Positions 7,918 to 13,226 of a stretch of DNA of 13,226 bases are shown here, one piece after another (within the stretch, counting starts at the first letter, position 1; each line of letters starts with the position of its first letter). The stretch spans positions 1 through 13,226 of the forward strand of contig JAJXUC010000110.1 in the NCBI GenBank assembly GCA_021783435.1. Direction: 5' to 3'. The DNA comes from Pseudomonadota bacterium. GTDB lineage: Bacteria > Pseudomonadota > Gammaproteobacteria > Burkholderiales > Burkholderiaceae. A program made the translations under genes and the position numbers. The notes beneath the pieces are model-generated. The model was given only the letters and a program-made list of their open reading frames with translations, searched no databases and was not told the origin of the DNA.

Positions 7918-9474
7918 ATGCAACTCAATCCCGCAGAAATTTCCGAACTCATCAAAAGCCGCATTGAAGGCTTGGGTGCGACCGCCGATGTCAAGAACCA
8001 GGGGACCGTGGTGTCCGTGTCCGACGGGATCGTGCGCGTGCATGGCCTGTCTGACGTGATGCAGGGCGAAATGCTCGAATTCCCTGCCAACAAGGACGGC
8101 CAACCCACGTACGGCCTGGCCCTTAACCTTGAGCGCGACTCGGTCGGCGCCGTGATCCTGGGTGAATATGGCCACATTTCCGAGGGCGGCACCGTCAAAT
8201 GCACAGGCCAGATCCTCTCGGTGCCCGTCGGCCCTGAGCTCATCGGACGCGTCGTCAATACCCTGGGCGTACCCATCGACGGCAAAGGCCCCGTGAATGC
8301 CAAGCTCACCGATGTGGTGGAAAAAGTTGCCCCCGGCGTGATCTGGCGCAAATCGGTATCGCAGCCTGTGCAAACCGGCATCAAGGCCATCGACGCCATG
8401 GTGCCCGTCGGTCGCGGCCAGCGCGAACTCATTATCGGCGACCGCCAAACCGGCAAGACAGCCGTCGCCGTGGATTCGATCATCAGCCAGAAGGGCAAGG
8501 ATCTGATCTGCATTTACGTGGCCGTGGGCCAGAAGGCGTCCACGGTGGCCAATGTGGTGCGCAAGTTGCAGGAATTCGGCGCAATGGATTACACCATTGT
8601 TGTCGCGGCCACCGCTTCCGACTCTGCCGCGATGCAATACCTGGCTCCCTACGCCGGTTGCACGATGGGCGAATATTTCCGCGATCGCGGTCAGGACGCC
8701 CTGGTGATCTACGACGATCTGACCAAGCAGGCCTGGGCCTACCGGCAGATCTCCCTGCTGCTGCGCCGCCCGCCGGGCCGAGAAGCCTATCCTGGCGATG
8801 TGTTCTACCTGCACAGCCGCCTGCTTGAGCGCGCAGCCCGGGTAAACGAGGAGTATGTCGAGAAGTTCACCAACGGCGAGGTCAAAGGAAAAACTGGGTC
8901 GCTCACGGCGTTGCCGATCATCGAAACGCAAGCCGGTGACGTCTCCGCCTTCGTGCCGACCAACGTCATCTCGATCACCGACGGCCAGATTTTCCTGGAA
9001 ACAGACCTGTTCAATGCTGGCGTACGGCCTGCCATCAACGCGGGCGTATCGGTGTCACGCGTGGGCGGCGCGGCACAGACCAAGGTCATCAAGAAACTCT
9101 CCGGTGGCATCCGAACCGATTTGGCGCAATACCGCGAACTTGCCGCGTTCGCCCAATTTGCCTCGGACCTGGACGATGCCACTCGCCGCCAGCTCGAACG
9201 TGGGCGCCGCGTCGTGGAATTGCTCAAGCAGGCCCAGTACCAGCCTGTGCAGGTATGGCAGCTTGCCGCGTCGCTGTACGCGGTCAACAACGGCTATCTG
9301 GATGACATTGACGTCAAGCAGATTCTGGGTTTCGAAAAGGGCCTGCATGACCACCTGCAGTCGAAGCATGCTGCGCTCGTGGAGAGCATCGAAGCGAAGA
9401 AGGATCTGGTCAAAGATGACGAGGCAACCCTGAAGGAGGCAATCGCCGAATTCAAGAAGAGCGGTGCGTACTGA
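7918..9474 (+). CDS. atpA: F1Fo ATP synthase subunit alpha
   Basis: A 518-aa non-catalytic F1 subunit. The N-terminal amphipathic start [19 protein letters not shown] contacts delta, followed by the beta-barrel domain (about 25-95). The nucleotide domain has the P-loop GDRQTGKT (174-181). The arginine finger Arg381 in [12 protein letters not shown] reaches into the beta catalytic site. The C-terminal helical domain carries [20 protein letters not shown] earlier at about 281-300 and ends in FKKSGAY. Length and motifs are normal, with no frameshift. ATG 7918 gives the conserved first residues. A 117-nt spacer, the longest inside the operon after atpI, separates it from atpG. Confidence 0.99.
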   Translation: MQLNPAEISELIKSRIEGLGATADVKNQGTVVSVSDGIVRVHGLSDVMQGEMLEFPANKDGQPTYGLALNLERDSVGAVILGEYGHISEGGTVKCTGQILSVPVGPELIGRVVNTLGVPIDGKGPVNAKLTDVVEKVAPGVIWRKSVSQPVQTGIKAIDAMVPVGRGQRELIIGDRQTGKTAVAVDSIISQKGKDLICIYVAVGQKASTVANVVRKLQEFGAMDYTIVVAATASDSAAMQYLAPYAGCTMGEYFRDRGQDALVIYDDLTKQAWAYRQISLLLRRPPGREAYPGDVFYLHSRLLERAARVNEEYVEKFTNGEVKGKTGSLTALPIIETQAGDVSAFVPTNVISITDGQIFLETDLFNAGVRPAINAGVSVSRVGGAAQTKVIKKLSGGIRTDLAQYRELAAFAQFASDLDDATRRQLERGRRVVELLKQAQYQPVQVWQLAASLYAVNNGYLDDIDVKQILGFEKGLHDHLQSKHAALVESIEAKKDLVKDDEATLKEAIAEFKKSGAY

Positions 9475-9524
9475 GTCATTCCACCTTCATACCAATCGGT
9501 CGATGCTCGCCAGGCCCCCGCATC

Positions 9525-9573
9525 CACCCTGCCAACACACCCGTGAGCAGGATGGCTGCTTGGGTGGCAGGTG
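9525..9573 (+). other. Inverted repeat in the atpA-atpG spacer
   Basis: Arms CACCCTGCCA (9525-9534) and TGGCAGGTG (9565-9573) pair over 9 bp with one bulged C, enclosing a 30-nt loop. It ends 6 nt before the atpG Shine-Dalgarno. As RNA it might affect mRNA processing or gamma translation. It may also be chance in GC-rich DNA. Confidence 0.3.
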
Positions 9574-9579
9574 CGCCTT

Positions 9580-9584
9580 AGGAG
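9580..9584 (+). promoter_or_regulatory. Ribosome binding site of atpG
   Basis: AGGAG with a 7-nt spacer to ATG 9592. This selects that ATG over the in-frame upstream start at 9571, which would lie before the site. Confidence 0.85.
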
Positions 9585-9591
9585 ATCCAGC

Positions 9592-11933
<2,342 letters not shown>

Positions 11934-11946
11934 TCGTCCCAAGCAT

Positions 11947-11968
11947 GAGCCCGCCTCGCGGCAGGCTC
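11947..11968 (+). other. Hairpin in the atpD-atpC spacer
   Basis: Arms GAGCCCGCC (11947-11955) and GGCAGGCTC (11960-11968) with a TCGC loop form a 9-bp GC-rich stem with one C-A mismatch. No T run follows, so it is not a standard terminator. It could act in mRNA processing or 3'-end protection, lowering epsilon relative to beta. Confidence 0.5.
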
Positions 11969-11997
11969 TGCGCAGCAGCAGGCACCCCGGAGTCATC

Positions 11998-12426
11998 ATG
12001 AACACTTTTCAAATTGACGTGGTCAGCGCGGAAGAGCTGATCTATTCCGGGCAGGCCCGGTTCGTCGCCCTGCCCGGGGAGTCGGGCGAGCTCGGTATTT
12101 TGGCTGGCCACACCCCGCTGATCACCCGCATCAAGCCAGGCGCCGTGCGCATCGAGCGTGCCGACGGCAACAAGACCGAAGACGAGTTTGTGTTCGTCGC
12201 TGGCGGCATACTTGAAGTGCAGCCCAAGCATGTCACGGTACTGGCCGACACGGCCATCCGCGGCAAGGACCTGGACGAGGCCAAGGCCCAAGAGGCGCTG
12301 AAATTGGCCCAGGAAAACCGGGCACATGCCAAGGAAAAGCAGGACATTGCAGTGGTTGAGGGTGAACTCGCGATGCTGGCAGCACAGCTCGCGGCCATAC
12401 GCAAGCTGCGCAACCGCCCGCACTGA
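11998..12426 (+). CDS. atpC: F1Fo ATP synthase subunit epsilon
   Basis: A 142-aa rotor subunit at the foot of gamma that contacts the c-ring and can inhibit ATP hydrolysis. The N-terminal beta-sandwich (about 1-88) shows [39 protein letters not shown] and [20 protein letters not shown], all standard. The C-terminal two-helix hairpin (about 92-138, Ala, Glu, Lys-rich) is complete, so the inhibitory conformation is possible. The length matches E. coli (139). CGGAG stands about 7 nt before the ATG. It is the last gene of the operon, followed by two hairpins. Confidence 0.98.
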   Translation: MNTFQIDVVSAEELIYSGQARFVALPGESGELGILAGHTPLITRIKPGAVRIERADGNKTEDEFVFVAGGILEVQPKHVTVLADTAIRGKDLDEAKAQEALKLAQENRAHAKEKQDIAVVEGELAMLAAQLAAIRKLRNRPH

Positions 12427-12436
12427 AATGCCTTTG

Positions 12437-12456
12437 GGGCCGGCATACGCCGGCCC
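12437..12456 (+). repeat. Perfect GC hairpin just after atpC
   Basis: GGGCCGGC (12437-12444), loop ATAC, GCCGGCCC (12449-12456): an 8-bp perfect stem starting 11 nt after the atpC stop. No T run follows. It may support the terminator below or protect the 3' end. Its form also resembles short dispersed repeats of the REP type, which cannot be tested here. Confidence 0.6.
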
Positions 12457-12463
12457 GAACGTC

Positions 12464-12491
12464 AAGCCCGCACACGTGCGGGCTTTTTCTT
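12464..12491 (+). terminator. Intrinsic terminator of the atp operon
   Basis: Arms AAGCCCGCAC (12464-12473) and GTGCGGGCTT (12476-12485) form a strong stem. The centre would open to a small loop, followed by TTTTTCTTCTT-type sequence. It is placed 38 nt after the atpC stop, on the operon strand. The minus direction lacks a good T run, so it is mostly one-way. Confidence 0.85.
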
Positions 12492-13075
12492 CTTGCGCGC
12501 GGCCGCCCAAGGGTACGCCTGGAGAACGGCTGGGATGCGCCTCGCATGGCTCACGGCACGAGGCCGACAAGCGCCTGGATGCGGAGGGTTTGGGGGCCGC
12601 TTTCTCATGCATCCCTGTCATCGGCTGGGCGTTCGCCATCCGCTTGCGCGGCCCTAGCCCCTCACGCGTGGACCCACCGCCTCATGGCGCACCCAGCCGC
12701 TTGGCGGCATTGGCCTGGCGCGCCATCGCCCGGGTGCAATCCCTGGTCCGTTGAAACCGCACGACAGGCGGCGCGACCGGGGCTCGACAGAAGCTTCCCG
12801 ACGCCGGCTCAGTGCCCGCAAGCTTGCGGCCACAACCACGCAGGCCCTCAAGATGGTCCATAGCCATGACGCTTGCCACCGACGTTCGATGCACCCGAGA
12901 GCGCTCGATGCCCGCTGTTGGCAACTGCACGAACAAGGCGCAACCTGTTGCAGAGGCAATCATGCGCACCAAACAATTTGCACTTCGCTGCACCCGACAT
13001 CGTGCACTCTGCCACGCGGCTGTGTAGGATAAACGCACGTGACCATCCCACGGCCCCGACCCGACGCATGCACCG
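12492..13075. other. Long stretch with no supported gene
   Basis: About 585 nt between the atp terminator and the next gene. Open frames exist on both strands (for example minus 12682-13122), but they show no family motif, have odd residue content (rich in Arg, Ser and Cys), and lack Shine-Dalgarno sequences. No tRNA, IS end or tandem array was seen. A TAGGAT box at 13025-13030 could be a weak -10 for the following gene, but no fitting -35 was found. It may hold a decayed gene, a small RNA or leader sequence, and none of these can be shown. Confidence 0.6.
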
Positions 13076-13226
13076 ATGAGCGCCACCCCGCGAGCCCTTG
13101 ATGCCGTGCCGAAGCGTGCCAATAGGGCGCATCCGGGGCTATTGCTGTCCCTTCTGCTTGCCTCGCTGCTCGCCGGGTGCGCCGGCGTCCCGATGTCGTC
13201 CGAGCATGGCGGGACCCTTGGGGTGG
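13076..13226 (+). CDS. Lipoprotein, N-terminal fragment (runs off right edge)
   Basis: Fifty codons of a plus-strand gene are present. A basic segment (PKRANRAHP) is followed by a Leu-rich core and a textbook lipobox LAGC, with the lipidated cysteine at codon 35 (13178-13180), then AGVPMSSEHGG. This is a lipoprotein signal for signal peptidase II. From ATG 13076 the leader is 34 residues, rather long. An in-frame GTG at 13106 would give a more usual 24-residue leader, and neither start has a clear Shine-Dalgarno. The residue after the cysteine is Ala, not Asp, so outer-membrane sorting is expected. The family cannot be told from this piece. Confidence 0.75.
   Translation, partial: MSATPRALDAVPKRANRAHPGLLLSLLLASLLAGCAGVPMSSEHGGTLGV

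Noticed and set aside
12326..12754. A plus-strand frame with a GPAYAGPN...KPAHVRAF stretch
   Set aside because: That stretch is simply the translation of the two hairpins after atpC, a frequent cause of false proteins in GC-rich genomes.

Overview
This is an ordinary, well-conserved chromosomal segment of a GC-rich betaproteobacterium, most likely Burkholderiales. The evidence is the nine-gene atpIBEFHAGDC operon, an 82-aa c subunit of the short type I associate with Comamonadaceae and unclassified Burkholderiales, a magnesium-type HemB, and HemJ instead of an oxygen-dependent protoporphyrinogen oxidase. A Thiomonas-like genus is only a guess.

Layout. The left edge holds the first codons of an exported protein on the minus strand. 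A minus-strand cluster follows (about 2913 down to 295), in transcription order: hemJ, a VanZ-family membrane protein, a thioredoxin-like [2Fe-2S] ferredoxin, and a small alpha/beta hydrolase. Spacings are 15 nt, 19 nt and a 4-nt ATGA overlap, so this looks like one operon. hemB is divergent from hemJ, and an intrinsic-terminator-like hairpin pointing along the minus strand lies between them. A second small CopD-like membrane protein (minus strand) faces the end of hemB.

From about 4930 to 12490 the window is the F1Fo ATP synthase operon. A plausible sigma70 promoter lies near 4931-4959 and a 19-bp near-palindrome at 4977-4995. The genes are atpI (assembly), atpB/E/F (membrane a, c, b), atpH/A/G/D/C (delta, alpha, gamma, beta, epsilon), and two hairpins close the operon, the second a good intrinsic terminator. 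About 590 nt without a convincing gene follow, and the window ends inside a lipoprotein gene on the plus strand.

Functionally, hemB and hemJ act early and late in heme synthesis, which supplies the respiratory chain that energises the ATP synthase. I found no transposon, prophage, CRISPR, toxin or defence system. The most unusual thing seen is in the a subunit (AtpB): the residues at two E. coli positions known to interact genetically, Gly218 and His245, are both changed, to Glu222 and Ser260. Regulatory-looking dyads around the atp promoter and the hairpin upstream of hemJ are the other points worth a check.
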